A stretch of DNA of 64,000 bases from Bacteroidota bacterium (GTDB lineage Bacteria; Bacteroidota; Bacteroidia; Bacteroidales; VadinHA17). Shown here in pieces: positions 35,415 through 44,614 of this stretch. The notes under the pieces were generated by a model. It did no database searches and had not been told where the DNA came from. It saw nothing but the letters and a program-made list of their open reading frames with translations. Location: positions 62,001 to 126,000 of the forward strand of contig JADKBL010000058.1 in NCBI GenBank assembly GCA_016718875.1. Reading direction: 5' to 3'. Each line of letters opens with the position of its first letter. Position 1 is the stretch's first letter. The position numbers and the translations under genes are program-made.

Positions 35415-36761
35415 ATGAAAAAGGTGACTTTATCTGCTCTGATCGTAATAATTCTGTTATCTGGTTGTGGGTCGTCGAATACCGGAGAACTGACTGGCGT
35501 GCTCGGGCGGAAAAAATTCTTTGAACCTGAACCCCTTGAAATGGCATTTATTCCTGCCGGAAGTTTTATTATGGGTCCCAGTGATCAGGATGCTGTTTTT
35601 GCAATGAACAGTATATCAAAGACAGTTACAGTGGATGCTTTCTGGATGGATCAAACCGAAATCACTAATAATAAATATCGTCAGTTTGTTTACTGGGTAC
35701 GCGATTCTATTCTGCGCACCAAGCTTGGAAATGCAGGTATTGCAGACAGGGAATATTTTATGGTTGATGAGGAAGGTAATGTTATTGAACCCAATATAAT
35801 TAACTGGGAGGAGAAAATCGATCCTGAGGAAGAGACTACCAAAACAACTCTCGAAGAGATGTATTACCCTGCTGAAGAGAGATTCAACGGTAAAAAAGAG
35901 GTTGATGTCAGAAAACTCAATTATTCCTATTTCTGGGTTGACTACCAGCAAGCCGCAAAATCGAGGTATGTATATGACAATTTCGAAAAAACTTCCGGTA
36001 AATATCAGGGACAGGTAACTAATCTGGATGGCACAACCAGTGACATCAAAGACCGTTCATCATTTATCAAGCATGACATAATAAACGTATATCCTGATAC
36101 ACTTTGCTGGATAAGGGACTTTACCTACTCTTTCAATGATCCGCAGGCATCACTCTATTTCTGGCATCCTTCATATGATGACTACCCTGTTGTAGGTGTA
36201 ACCTGGGTTCAGGCTACAGCATTCAGCATCTGGAGAACTGATTTTATGAATAATTCTCTGAGAAAAAGCGGCATTCCTGATGTTCATAACTACAGGCTCC
36301 CTCTGGAAACAGAATGGGAATATGCTGCCAGAGGAGGACTTGCCCTTTCCATGTATCCATGGGGAGGACCTTACACACGTAACTACAAAGGCTGTTTCCT
36401 TGCAAACTTTAAACCTCTCAGAGGAAACTATGTTGATGACGGAAACGTTTATGCCGGTAAGGTTGGTTCTTATGAACCCAATGAATACGGATTGTATGAT
36501 ATGGCAGGAAATATTGCAGAGTGGACCTGTTGTGCTTATCATCCTTCTGCTTATATCTTCCAGCACGATCTTCAGCCCAACTATGAATATAATGCAAAAC
36601 CTCAGGATCCTCCTGTAATGAAAAGAAAAGTCATCCGCGGCGGTTCATGGAAGGATATAGCCTATTTCCTTCAGACCAGTTCAAGAGACTATGAATACCA
36701 GGATTCAACAAAACCTTATGTAGGATTCCGTAATGTAAGATCTTATATTGGAGTAAACTAA
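35415..36761 (+). CDS. gldK: T9SS lipoprotein PorK/GldK
   Basis: 448-aa lipoprotein that forms, with PorN, the periplasmic ring of the T9SS attached to the outer membrane. Signal peptide and lipobox LLSGC give lipidated Cys18. The mature protein has a formylglycine-generating-enzyme-like fold (MAFIPAGSFIMG; WMDQTEITNNKYRQFVYW; YRLPLETEWEYAARGG; VIRGGSWKD). It is not a sulfatase activator; the FGE fold is a known feature of GldK. The ATG at 35415 is used because it gives a clean signal peptide, while an upstream TTG at 35391 does not. Confidence 0.95.
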   Translation: MKKVTLSALIVIILLSGCGSSNTGELTGVLGRKKFFEPEPLEMAFIPAGSFIMGPSDQDAVFAMNSISKTVTVDAFWMDQTEITNNKYRQFVYWVRDSILRTKLGNAGIADREYFMVDEEGNVIEPNIINWEEKIDPEEETTKTTLEEMYYPAEERFNGKKEVDVRKLNYSYFWVDYQQAAKSRYVYDNFEKTSGKYQGQVTNLDGTTSDIKDRSSFIKHDIINVYPDTLCWIRDFTYSFNDPQASLYFWHPSYDDYPVVGVTWVQATAFSIWRTDFMNNSLRKSGIPDVHNYRLPLETEWEYAARGGLALSMYPWGGPYTRNYKGCFLANFKPLRGNYVDDGNVYAGKVGSYEPNEYGLYDMAGNIAEWTCCAYHPSAYIFQHDLQPNYEYNAKPQDPPVMKRKVIRGGSWKDIAYFLQTSSRDYEYQDSTKPYVGFRNVRSYIGVN

Positions 36762-36791
36762 ACATAAAATAACCCTAAAATAATCAGCTAT

Positions 36792-37694
36792 ATGAGCCTA
36801 GCAGAATTAGTACAGAGCAGCGGATGGAAAAACTTCATCGCAAAACTTTATGGTTTAGGAGCTGCCGTCGTTATCATTGGTGCTTTGTTTAAAATACAGC
36901 ACTGGCCACTTGCAGGAACAATGCTTACTATCGGTCTTCTCACTGAAGCAGTAATCTTCTTCTTTTCAGCTTTTGAGCCTCTTCATGAAGAGATTGACTG
37001 GTCTCTTGTATATCCTGAACTAGCAGGAATTCCGGAAGACGAGACCGGAGAAATAAAAGCTCATGGCGATAAGCATCATGGAGCAGTATCTGCAGGAAGC
37101 GGAACCGGAGGCGGAGGTGGTTACGGTGGAGGTGCCGGCGCAGTTGCTTTGGCCAAATTCGATGAAATGCTTGAAAAGGCTGAGATTTCCCCTGATCTGT
37201 TCCAGAAACTGGGTGTAGGAATGAAAAAACTCAGTGAAACTACAGCAAATATGAGTGCTATGGGAGATGTTTCTGCTGCATCCTCAAAATATATGAGCAC
37301 CATTAACACAGCAAATGATTCACTCTCAAAACTTTCCGAATCATATCAGACTACTGCAAAAGTTATCAATGAAACAGGATCAACCTACAAGAACATGGCT
37401 GACTCACTCTCTGTGATTGAAGTTGGAGGCAAATCATACCAGCAGCAGCTAGAAGTTCTGAATAAAAATCTTTCAGCACTCAATGCAGTATATGAACTAC
37501 AGAAAAAAGGCGCAGATGAACATCTGAAAGAATCAGATACACTTTATAAAGGAATCCAGGGCTTGGTGAAAGATCTTACAGATTCAGCAGGTGATACCAA
37601 AAAATACCGCGAACAGATAACAAAACTCAATGACAACCTGTCGGCATTGAATAATGTCTACGGAAATATGCTTGCCGCAATGAATGTTAAATAA
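36792..37694 (+). CDS. gldL: T9SS inner-membrane motor protein PorL/GldL
   Basis: 300-aa cytoplasmic-membrane protein that with GldM forms the proton-driven T9SS/gliding motor. Two N-terminal TM helices (about 20-35 and 40-60) carry HWPLAGTMLTIGLLTEAVIFF, with intramembrane Glu52 corresponding by context to the essential TM2 glutamate of Flavobacterium GldL. A soluble charged region, a very Gly-rich linker (about 101-117) and long helical segments follow (residues 120-300). It starts 30 nt after gldK and gldM starts 34 nt after it. Complete and intact. Confidence 0.94.
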   Translation: MSLAELVQSSGWKNFIAKLYGLGAAVVIIGALFKIQHWPLAGTMLTIGLLTEAVIFFFSAFEPLHEEIDWSLVYPELAGIPEDETGEIKAHGDKHHGAVSAGSGTGGGGGYGGGAGAVALAKFDEMLEKAEISPDLFQKLGVGMKKLSETTANMSAMGDVSAASSKYMSTINTANDSLSKLSESYQTTAKVINETGSTYKNMADSLSVIEVGGKSYQQQLEVLNKNLSALNAVYELQKKGADEHLKESDTLYKGIQGLVKDLTDSAGDTKKYREQITKLNDNLSALNNVYGNMLAAMNVK

Positions 37695-37728
37695 CATGGC
37701 TTTTTTAACTAATTAAACCTCCAAGAAA

Positions 37729-39324
37729 ATGGGTCACGAGAAGCTATCTCCACGGCAAAAGATGATCGGTATGATGTACCTGGTGCTTACCGCCATGCTT
37801 GCACTTAACGTATCAAAAGAAGCCGTTGAAGCATTTAAAAAAGTTGATAAGGGTCTCACACAGACAATAGCAAACTATGCGGTAAAAAACGATCAGATAT
37901 ATAAGGAATTTGACAGAGCTGCTGCCGAAAATCCTGCCAAAGCCGGCAAATACAAGAGCGCTGCTCTGCAGGTTAAGGAAAGGGCCGACGAAGCTTATAA
38001 CTTTATACAGGGACTTAAAATATTAATAATAAATACTGCTGAAGGTCCTGAAAATCTTGCAGTATCCGGTAATGAAGTCGATGTAGAAAAAGTACTTAAG
38101 ATTGATGATAACAATACTCCTTCTGAAATACTTATCGGCGCTAATGAAAACGGCAAAGCAAATGACCTGAAAGCTATTCTTGTTGAATACCGCGAGTTCC
38201 TCATCACAGTACTTGATGGTAAAAGTCCTAATGTTGAAGAGGCTTTAAGAAAAAGTATAAATACAGAAGATGGTAAGAATAAAGACGGTGCAACAGAAAG
38301 ATGGGAAAACCTGAATTTTCAGACACTCCCTCTTGTAGCTGTAATTTGTATCCTTTCAGAATATCAGCTTACTGTAAGAAATGCTGAAACAGAAGTTCTT
38401 AATTACCTCTACTCTCAGATCGATGCTGCGTCATTTAAGTTTACCAAGCTTACTCCGATGGTAATGCCTGTTTCCAACTATGTAATGATGGGAAGCGAGT
38501 ACGAAGCTGCAGTATTTATTTCTGCAACTGATACAACCCAGGCTCCAGATATTACTGTAGGCGAAACAAAACTCCCTCTTGATGATTATGGAAGAGGTAT
38601 TTACAAAGTAAGAGCTTCATCAGTCGGTTCAAAGAAATGGGGAGGTATTATAGCAATGAAGGCACCTGATGGTACTATTGTGAAATACCCGTTTGATGCC
38701 AGTTATAATGTCGGAGAGCCTAATGTTATTGTTTCTCCTACTGCTATGAACGTCATGTATGCAGGTATTGCAAACCCTATAGACGTTTCAGTTCCGGGTG
38801 TCAGCCCTGATAGAATAAAGATTAAAGTTGCAAATGGAAGTTTTACTACTGAAAGAGTGAGAAATTCAAGAGGCGAACCTTTTAGAGGAAATTGGGCAGT
38901 CAGACCAACTGCAGTGGGGCAGAATGTACAGATAATAGTTACTGCTGATATGAATGGCAGGCCTCTTCAGTTCGCACCATACGAATTCAGGGTTAAAGCA
39001 ATTCCACCTCCAGTAGCAATTTTTGCTCAAAAAAGTACCGGCTCAGTACCAAGAGCTACTGCTGCTGCACAACAGGGTGTGTTTGCAATACTTCCTGACT
39101 TCGATTTTGACCTGCAGTATCAGGTAACAGGTTTCTCAGTACTCTACTCTGAGAGAGGTAACGACTATGAAGAGTCCAGTACCAACAGTAACCTTACTCC
39201 AAAGCAGAAAGAGCTCATCAACCGGCTTACCAGAGGTAAAAACCTGATTATTAAAGACATCAAAGCTCTCGGGCCTGATGGTAAAACAAAAGAACTGTCA
39301 CCCATAATTTTAAAAATTGATTAA
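37729..39324 (+). CDS. gldM: T9SS motor/periplasmic shaft protein PorM/GldM
   Basis: 531-aa protein with one N-terminal TM helix (IGMMYLVLTAMLALNVS, about 13-29) preceded by Arg9, the conserved residue that in Flavobacterium GldM contacts the GldL glutamate. The remainder is periplasmic: a helical first domain (to about 220), then beta-sandwich domains (from about 225; YEAAVFISATDTT; NVMYAGIANPIDVSVPGVS is the D3-type signature) that reach to the PorK/N ring. The length fits full-length GldM. It overlaps the alternative TTG start of gldN only, not the chosen ATG. Confidence 0.95.
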   Translation: MGHEKLSPRQKMIGMMYLVLTAMLALNVSKEAVEAFKKVDKGLTQTIANYAVKNDQIYKEFDRAAAENPAKAGKYKSAALQVKERADEAYNFIQGLKILIINTAEGPENLAVSGNEVDVEKVLKIDDNNTPSEILIGANENGKANDLKAILVEYREFLITVLDGKSPNVEEALRKSINTEDGKNKDGATERWENLNFQTLPLVAVICILSEYQLTVRNAETEVLNYLYSQIDAASFKFTKLTPMVMPVSNYVMMGSEYEAAVFISATDTTQAPDITVGETKLPLDDYGRGIYKVRASSVGSKKWGGIIAMKAPDGTIVKYPFDASYNVGEPNVIVSPTAMNVMYAGIANPIDVSVPGVSPDRIKIKVANGSFTTERVRNSRGEPFRGNWAVRPTAVGQNVQIIVTADMNGRPLQFAPYEFRVKAIPPPVAIFAQKSTGSVPRATAAAQQGVFAILPDFDFDLQYQVTGFSVLYSERGNDYEESSTNSNLTPKQKELINRLTRGKNLIIKDIKALGPDGKTKELSPIILKID

Positions 39325-39346
39325 GCGTACTTACAAATATCCGATC

Positions 39347-40171
39347 ATGATAAAGAAATTTCTATTAGGATTAATCATCGTCTCCGTTTCTGGAATACTT
39401 TCTGCCCAGGGGTTCGGTGATATATATGAAAAATCTATTCCGGATGCAAAGAAGATCGATTACCCCTATCTCAGGGAAGGCGATGTTATCTGGTCAAAGA
39501 GAGTATACCGTATGATTGACCTCCGCGAAAAGATTAACCAGTCACTTTATTATCCTACAGGAACTACTTATGATGGAAGAAAGAGTTTCATCAACGTTAT
39601 CCTTGCCGAGATCAAAGCCGGAAGGATTACTGCTTATGATCCTCTTAATACTGAAGTCAATACTACCTATGCCGATATTGAAACAAAGCTTGGAGCTGTT
39701 GAAAGAACTGAATCAATAACAATAAATGCCCAGGGAGCAACCAGGGATACAGTTATCAAACAGGATGCTAAACCTCAGGAGGTAAAACAACTCTGGCTAT
39801 ACGAAGAGTGGTATTTTGATAAGAAACTCAGCAAGCTGGAAGTAAGAATAATAGCAATTCAGCCAATCTTTATGGCTTTTGATGAGCAGCTTGGAAGAGT
39901 TGCAAAAAACCCGCTTTTCTGGGTAAAATATAATGATATCAGGGATATTCTGGCTAAAAATGAAGTCTTTGTATCAAATAACGATGCACAGAGAATTTCA
40001 TATGATGATCTGTTTATGCAGCGCCGGTTTGGCAGTGTAATCATTGGTGAATCCAACGTGTATAATGACAGATTTATTCAGGATTACCAGACTGGTAAGT
40101 ATACCTTGTTTGAAGCAGAAAGGATAAAAACTGATCTGTTCAATTTCGAACACGATCTTTGGGAATATTAG
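39347..40171 (+). CDS. gldN: T9SS ring protein PorN/GldN
   Basis: 274-aa periplasmic protein that pairs with GldK to form the ring. The signal peptide MIKKFLLGLIIVSVSGILSA is cut after an AQ-type site. The family segment YPYLREGDVIWSKRVYRMID and NPLFWVKYNDIRDILAKNEV are visible. The ATG at 39347 is chosen over a TTG at 39317 that would add residues before the signal peptide. It is the last gene of the operon and is followed 12 nt later by a strong terminator. Confidence 0.94.
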   Translation: MIKKFLLGLIIVSVSGILSAQGFGDIYEKSIPDAKKIDYPYLREGDVIWSKRVYRMIDLREKINQSLYYPTGTTYDGRKSFINVILAEIKAGRITAYDPLNTEVNTTYADIETKLGAVERTESITINAQGATRDTVIKQDAKPQEVKQLWLYEEWYFDKKLSKLEVRIIAIQPIFMAFDEQLGRVAKNPLFWVKYNDIRDILAKNEVFVSNNDAQRISYDDLFMQRRFGSVIIGESNVYNDRFIQDYQTGKYTLFEAERIKTDLFNFEHDLWEY

Positions 40172-40182
40172 AAAGATATTAT

Positions 40183-40213
40183 AAAAAAAGAGGCCTCTGC
40201 GGCCTCTTTTTTT
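40183..40213. terminator. Strong bidirectional terminator after gldN
   Basis: AAAAAAAGAGGCC (40183-40195) and GGCCTCTTTTTTT (from 40201) form a perfect stem around TCTGC. It ends the T9SS operon and the convergent manC gene. Confidence 0.9.
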
Positions 40214-41298
40214 TATAAGTACTTTTCTTTTGTTTCTTTCTTCACATCCTCGAGGTACTTCTTAATATTCTGCTCCTCCTCTTTTTGTACAATAAGCAGA
40301 ACGTCATCCGAGTCAACAACAATATAATCCTTTAGTCCCTGTATCACGGCTACCTTTCCCGAAGCAATATTAAATATATTGCCTTTATTGTCGTATGAAA
40401 ATACCTGACCTTTTACCAGGGCATTACCCTTTTTATCAACCTCTGAATGTTCAGATAATGAACTCCATGTTCCAAGGTCGGACCACCCGATGTCGGTACA
40501 CATAACATACACATTGTCTGCCTTTTCCATTATTCCATAGTCAATGGATATGCTCCGGCAAACTGCATAAGCTTTCGCTATAAAGCTTTTCTCCTGCCTG
40601 GTACCGAATAAATCCCTGCCTTCATCAAAAACAGAGTAGGTTTCAGGCATGTATTTTTCAAAAGCAGTGAGTATTGTTTTTGTATGCCAGATAAATATCC
40701 CTGAATTCCAAAAGAAATCACCACTTTCAAGAAATACCTTCGCAAGTTCCAGATCAGGCTTTTCAGTGAATGTTTTTACTTTGAGCAGTCTTTCAAATCC
40801 TTTAGCCGGCTTCTTTCTGTCGGCCTGAATATATCCGTACCCGGTTTCAGGCCTGTGCGGCTTTATACCAAGAGTTACAAGGGCAGAATGATTCCCGGCA
40901 AAATCAAAACATCTGACAATCTCTTCACGGAATTTATCCTCCTTTACTATAAGATGATCTGCCGGAGTTACTGCAATCACAGCATCCGGATTATCCTTCA
41001 GTATCCTGAAAGTTCCATAGGCCAGACATGGAGCAGTATTTCGGCGGAATGGTTCTCCCAGAACTCTTGAAGGATCAATTTTAAGTTGTTCAATTACAAG
41101 TTGTCGCTGCTCCGCACCTGTTACAACATATATATTTTCTTCCGGGCAAATACCCTTAAACCTCCTGAATGTTTGCTGGATAAGTGTTTCACCTGTTCCC
41201 AGGATATCAAGAAACTGTTTAGGCTTATCCTGCCTGCTTAACGGCCAGAAACGGCTTCCTACACCACCAGCCATTATTATAACATATCTGTTGTCCAT
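40213..41298 (-). CDS. manC: Mannose-1-phosphate guanylyltransferase (single domain)
   Basis: 361-aa nucleotidyltransferase that makes GDP-mannose. IIMAGGVGSRFWPLSRQDKPKQF is the GTP-binding signature (residues 8-30), with AVTPADHLI, FTEKPDLELA and WSDLGTWSSL as further family motifs. The C-terminal phosphomannose isomerase half of the bifunctional enzymes is absent. The ATG at 41298 is chosen because a TATATTTG -7 element lies just upstream (41325-41332); a longer frame to 41361 would start upstream of that promoter. It supplies GDP-mannose for surface glycans. Confidence 0.92.
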   Translation of the reverse strand: MDNRYVIIMAGGVGSRFWPLSRQDKPKQFLDILGTGETLIQQTFRRFKGICPEENIYVVTGAEQRQLVIEQLKIDPSRVLGEPFRRNTAPCLAYGTFRILKDNPDAVIAVTPADHLIVKEDKFREEIVRCFDFAGNHSALVTLGIKPHRPETGYGYIQADRKKPAKGFERLLKVKTFTEKPDLELAKVFLESGDFFWNSGIFIWHTKTILTAFEKYMPETYSVFDEGRDLFGTRQEKSFIAKAYAVCRSISIDYGIMEKADNVYVMCTDIGWSDLGTWSSLSEHSEVDKKGNALVKGQVFSYDNKGNIFNIASGKVAVIQGLKDYIVVDSDDVLLIVQKEEEQNIKKYLEDVKKETKEKYL

Positions 41299-41324
41299 AA
41301 GATATCTGGTTCCTGAGTATAGTG

Positions 41325-41332
41325 CAAATATA
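41325..41332 (-). promoter_or_regulatory. -7 element (minus strand) for manC
   Basis: TATATTTG on the minus strand matches TAnnTTTG and stands 26 nt before the manC ATG. It helps fix the start at 41298. No -33 TTG at normal spacing. Confidence 0.45.
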
Positions 41333-41394
41333 TAATTAATAACGATGCAGGCATATTTCAAAATTTAGAAGACGGGAAATCTGACAAATATTAG

Positions 41395-41402
41395 TAATTT
41401 TG
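41395..41402 (+). promoter_or_regulatory. -7 element upstream of mlaE
   Basis: TAATTTTG matches TAnnTTTG and lies 18 nt before the mlaE ATG, with no clear -33 partner. Confidence 0.4.
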
Positions 41403-41420
41403 AAATTCAATTCAACTTGA

Positions 41421-42170
41421 ATGATACGTTTCTTCCTGAATCAGGTAGGCCTATATGTTCTTTTTCTGAAAAAAGTATTCTCAAAACCAGAAAAGGCTTC
41501 TGTTTATTATAAACAGACTATGCATGAGTTTGTCTCTCTGGGACTTACTTCAATAGGTATTATTTCAATTGTCTCCTTTTTCATGGGAGCTGTAATTACT
41601 TTGCAGACTGCTTACAATACCGAGAATCCGATTTATCCAAAATACCTTATCGGATTAGGTTGCCGTGACTCAATAATTCTGGAATTCTCCTCTACTGTTG
41701 CAGCCCTTATACTTGCAGGTAAAATGGGATCAAATATTGCATCTGAAATCGGCACCATGAGAGTTACTGAACAAATTGATGCTCTTGAAATTATGGGAAT
41801 TAATTCAGCATCATACCTTGTACTTCCAAAAATAATTGCCACCCTCCTCTTCAACCCTGTACTTACAATGCTGTCAATATGCGTAGGCATCTTTGGAGGA
41901 TGGATTGCAGGAACATTGTCTGGGGTTATTACATCTGAGAACTTTATTTACGGAATACAGTATGCCTTTATACCTTATTACATAACCTATTCTCTTATCA
42001 AAACAGTATTCTTTGCATTTATTATAACAAGTGTTTCATCTTTCCAGGGGTATTATGTATCAGGCGGATCGCTTGAAGTGGGAAGGTCAAGTACCAAGGC
42101 AGTTGTTTATAGCAGCGTCCTGATACTGCTGTTTAATGTTATCCTGACTCAACTCCTCCTGACATCATGA
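41421..42170 (+). CDS. mlaE: MlaE-family ABC transporter permease
   Basis: 249-aa inner-membrane permease of phospholipid transport between the membranes (Mla/Mce type). It has five hydrophobic helices and the family core IILEFSSTVAALILAGKMGSNIASEIGTMRVTEQIDALEIMGINS (a long conserved run at residues 90-134). It overlaps the ATPase gene by 4 nt (ATGA). The substrate-binding MCE protein (mlaD) that often follows is not here, so the complex must use a protein encoded elsewhere. Confidence 0.93.
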   Translation: MIRFFLNQVGLYVLFLKKVFSKPEKASVYYKQTMHEFVSLGLTSIGIISIVSFFMGAVITLQTAYNTENPIYPKYLIGLGCRDSIILEFSSTVAALILAGKMGSNIASEIGTMRVTEQIDALEIMGINSASYLVLPKIIATLLFNPVLTMLSICVGIFGGWIAGTLSGVITSENFIYGIQYAFIPYYITYSLIKTVFFAFIITSVSSFQGYYVSGGSLEVGRSSTKAVVYSSVLILLFNVILTQLLLTS

Positions 42171-42919
42171 TAAGCGTAAAAAACCTGAATAAATCATTTC
42201 ATGATAAGAATGTCCTGACCGACATAACCGTTGAATTTGAAACAGGGAAAACAAATCTTATAATAGGCCGCAGCGGATCTGGAAAGACCGTTCTGCTTAA
42301 GTCAATAGTAGGTCTCCATAATATCGATAGCGGAGAGATTTGGTATGAGGATACTCTTTTCAACAAGCTTGAATTTGCTGAGAAGAAAAAAATCAGAAGC
42401 GAAATTGGAATGCTGTTCCAGGGAAGTGCCTTATTTGATTCACTTACAGTTGAACAAAATGTTCAATTCCCCCTTGATATGTTTACTGATAAAAGTCCTG
42501 AAGAAAAAACCGAAAGAGTTAACTTCTGCCTTAACAGGGTAAATATTGTTAATGCAAATAATTTTTATCCTGCTGAAATTTCAGGAGGTATGAAAAAAAG
42601 AGTTGCTATTGCCCGGGCAATAGCTCTGAATCCAAAATACCTGTTCTGTGATGAGCCCAACTCAGGACTTGACCCTGTAACAGCTATTCTTATAGATGAC
42701 CTGATAAAGGAGCTAACTGAGGAGTATTCAATGACAACAATCGTCAATACTCATGATATGAATTCAGTAATGGAAATTGGCGAAAAAATTGTCTTCATCA
42801 GCGAGGGAAGAAAGTGCTGGGAAGGCAGCAAAAACGATATTCTTAATTCAGACTGCAAGCCACTAAACGATTTTGTCTTTGCGAATTCGCTTGCAAAAAA
42901 AATTAAAGCAGCAGGCTAA
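42167..42919 (+). CDS. mlaF: MlaF-family ABC transporter ATPase
   Basis: 250-aa ABC ATPase for the MlaE permease. Walker A IIGRSGSGKTVLLKSI, Q-loop MLFQGSALFDSLTV, signature ISGGMKKRVAIARAIA and Walker B YLFCDEPNSGLDPVT are all canonical. The ISGGMKKR form of the signature is typical of MlaF. It ends directly against the convergent DUF4834-like gene with no bases between stop codons. Confidence 0.95.
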   Translation: MISVKNLNKSFHDKNVLTDITVEFETGKTNLIIGRSGSGKTVLLKSIVGLHNIDSGEIWYEDTLFNKLEFAEKKKIRSEIGMLFQGSALFDSLTVEQNVQFPLDMFTDKSPEEKTERVNFCLNRVNIVNANNFYPAEISGGMKKRVAIARAIALNPKYLFCDEPNSGLDPVTAILIDDLIKELTEEYSMTTIVNTHDMNSVMEIGEKIVFISEGRKCWEGSKNDILNSDCKPLNDFVFANSLAKKIKAAG

Positions 42920-43117
42920 TCAGTTATTTTTTCCTCTCAGCTCCTCATAATCCACATAGTCACCCACATTTTTTGAGATCTTCCTGGTTTCAGGCTTTGT
43001 CTTATCTTCAGATTTTGGAGAAGTCCTGCTTTGTTCATTTTCCTTTCCTTCCTTAATGAACGATCTCACAATCAGATAAACGATGAGACTAATTAATAAA
43101 AAACGTACAATGATCAT
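42920..43117 (-). CDS. Small single-TM protein, DUF4834-like
   Basis: 65-aa protein with one N-terminal hydrophobic helix (IIVRFLLISLIVYLIVRSF, 2-20), a highly charged middle and the C-terminal KNVGDYVDYEELRG. That layout and ending resemble DUF4834, a small Bacteroidota family without known function. It is the last gene of a four-gene minus-strand operon, 2 nt after the DUF5723 gene. The family call is from memory of the pattern. The ORF itself is convincing because of position and the conserved-looking C-terminus. Confidence 0.65.
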   Translation of the reverse strand: MIIVRFLLISLIVYLIVRSFIKEGKENEQSRTSPKSEDKTKPETRKISKNVGDYVDYEELRGKNN

Positions 43118-43119
43118 TT

Positions 43120-44595
43120 TTAAAAAGTTTGCTCATTCCGGATCAAAGGCTTGTCATTCTTTTTACTGACCTTATTCCCAAATGAAAGGTTCATTCCTAA
43201 CCTCAGGTTAATTGTATTCCAGTTGGCAGGAACAACAACCGAAGAAGATCCATCAAGTTTAATCCTGTTCCATGATACCGGTATCCTGTCACTTATAAAA
43301 TAAAACTGAAATATTCCTGCCCTGAAAGCAAGTCCTGCTCCCAAATTATCAGCACGATGATTTTGCATAGTGTAACCCAAACTAAAAGAGAGAGCATTGC
43401 TCAGATTCAGGTTAGCTGATAAAGTAAGAGCCTCTCTTACCTGTTTGCCTATAAACCTGCTATAAGATAATACGCCAAATGAGACATTCTTATTAAGGTT
43501 ATAGCTTCCCCCGAGAGTCAGACCCGGTGAGAGCCATGTTTTATAGGGGTCATATGTTTGTGTAAGCTTAAACGTATTTTTCAATGAATCAAGCAGTTCA
43601 TCACCTAAATCTGCAAAATCTTCTTCACCCCCAACTACATTCGTCATATCCAGTCCGTTAAAAACGAACTGACCTTTTGTAGTCAGGTTTGTAACATTAC
43701 GTCTCCATTTGATATAGCCCAAATCAGTTAATGAAGCAGAAACCATTACTTTGTCATTCAGCAGCTTATAAGTTGCTCCAAGATCGATTCCAAGCCCCCT
43801 GTTTTCAAAACTTGCAAAGGAATTGAAACTTGTAAAATAGTCTTCATCAAAAATCAGACTGTCAAGATTTCCGGCTTTGTCGGTATATGCATTGAAAGGA
43901 CCACTAAAATTTGCCGTAAAATCAGCATTAATAGTATGCGAGAAATCATCATTAACCGAAATACCGAGTGTCCTATTCTCAAACCGATTCGAAAATACAC
44001 CGGTAAATAACTTCGGTCTTATCCCTATCCTAAGCTTGTTTGTAATTTCCTTTGATACAGTAAAGCCATACTCCCGGTAATATTTAACATCCATTCTGAG
44101 AGATGAAAGATCAATTTCATCACCAACAAAACCTCCATTCCCCTTAAGCGCTAATTCAATAAGATCACCAGGCAGTACAAAATTACCTTCTATACGGTCA
44201 TTTATATCAAAAAAGAAGTATAATCCATTCTTTGTACTGAATCCGATACCAAGCAAGGGTAGTGTAATCTGTGGTGAAAGGGAATTCTTTTTGTTCAGCT
44301 TATCCAGAAAATCATTTGTAGCTGCCTCCGATTCAAGAAATGTATAAACGGAATCAGATTTTGTGCCTTTGTGGAAAACATCCGAATAATTGATGAAATT
44401 ATTATTCAACCCTACAAAGATCCCTGAAATAGCAGGCAGCCCTACATATACAGAGTTTGATGGACGTAATGCAGGATTCATCAAATGATTCTGAGGCAGA
44501 TTCATATAATACAGAATCTGGCTGGTTTGTGCTGTTACCCCTGTAAAAATAATAGCAAAGCAGCATGCTAGAAAATATTTTAATCTGTAGATCAT
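43120..44595 (-). CDS. DUF5723-family outer-membrane barrel-like protein
   Basis: 491-aa secreted protein with signal peptide (1-22, ending VTAQ) and the opening ILYYMNLPQNHLMNPALRPS typical of the DUF5723 family. The rest is many alternating strands with aromatic girdle-like residues, ending in a strand (LRLGMNLSFGNKV), so an outer-membrane beta-barrel of PorP/PorV-like type is likely (inference). Function unknown. It lies 19 nt after the large lipoprotein gene in a conserved-looking envelope operon. Confidence 0.75.
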   Translation of the reverse strand: MIYRLKYFLACCFAIIFTGVTAQTSQILYYMNLPQNHLMNPALRPSNSVYVGLPAISGIFVGLNNNFINYSDVFHKGTKSDSVYTFLESEAATNDFLDKLNKKNSLSPQITLPLLGIGFSTKNGLYFFFDINDRIEGNFVLPGDLIELALKGNGGFVGDEIDLSSLRMDVKYYREYGFTVSKEITNKLRIGIRPKLFTGVFSNRFENRTLGISVNDDFSHTINADFTANFSGPFNAYTDKAGNLDSLIFDEDYFTSFNSFASFENRGLGIDLGATYKLLNDKVMVSASLTDLGYIKWRRNVTNLTTKGQFVFNGLDMTNVVGGEEDFADLGDELLDSLKNTFKLTQTYDPYKTWLSPGLTLGGSYNLNKNVSFGVLSYSRFIGKQVREALTLSANLNLSNALSFSLGYTMQNHRADNLGAGLAFRAGIFQFYFISDRIPVSWNRIKLDGSSSVVVPANWNTINLRLGMNLSFGNKVSKKNDKPLIRNEQTF

Positions 44596-44614
44596 AGATT
44601 TACTCTGTATGAAT

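Noticed and set aside
35415..36761. Sulfatase-modifying factor (formylglycine-generating enzyme)
   Set aside because: The fold matches, but lipobox, length and position in porP-K-L-M-N identify it as GldK/PorK.
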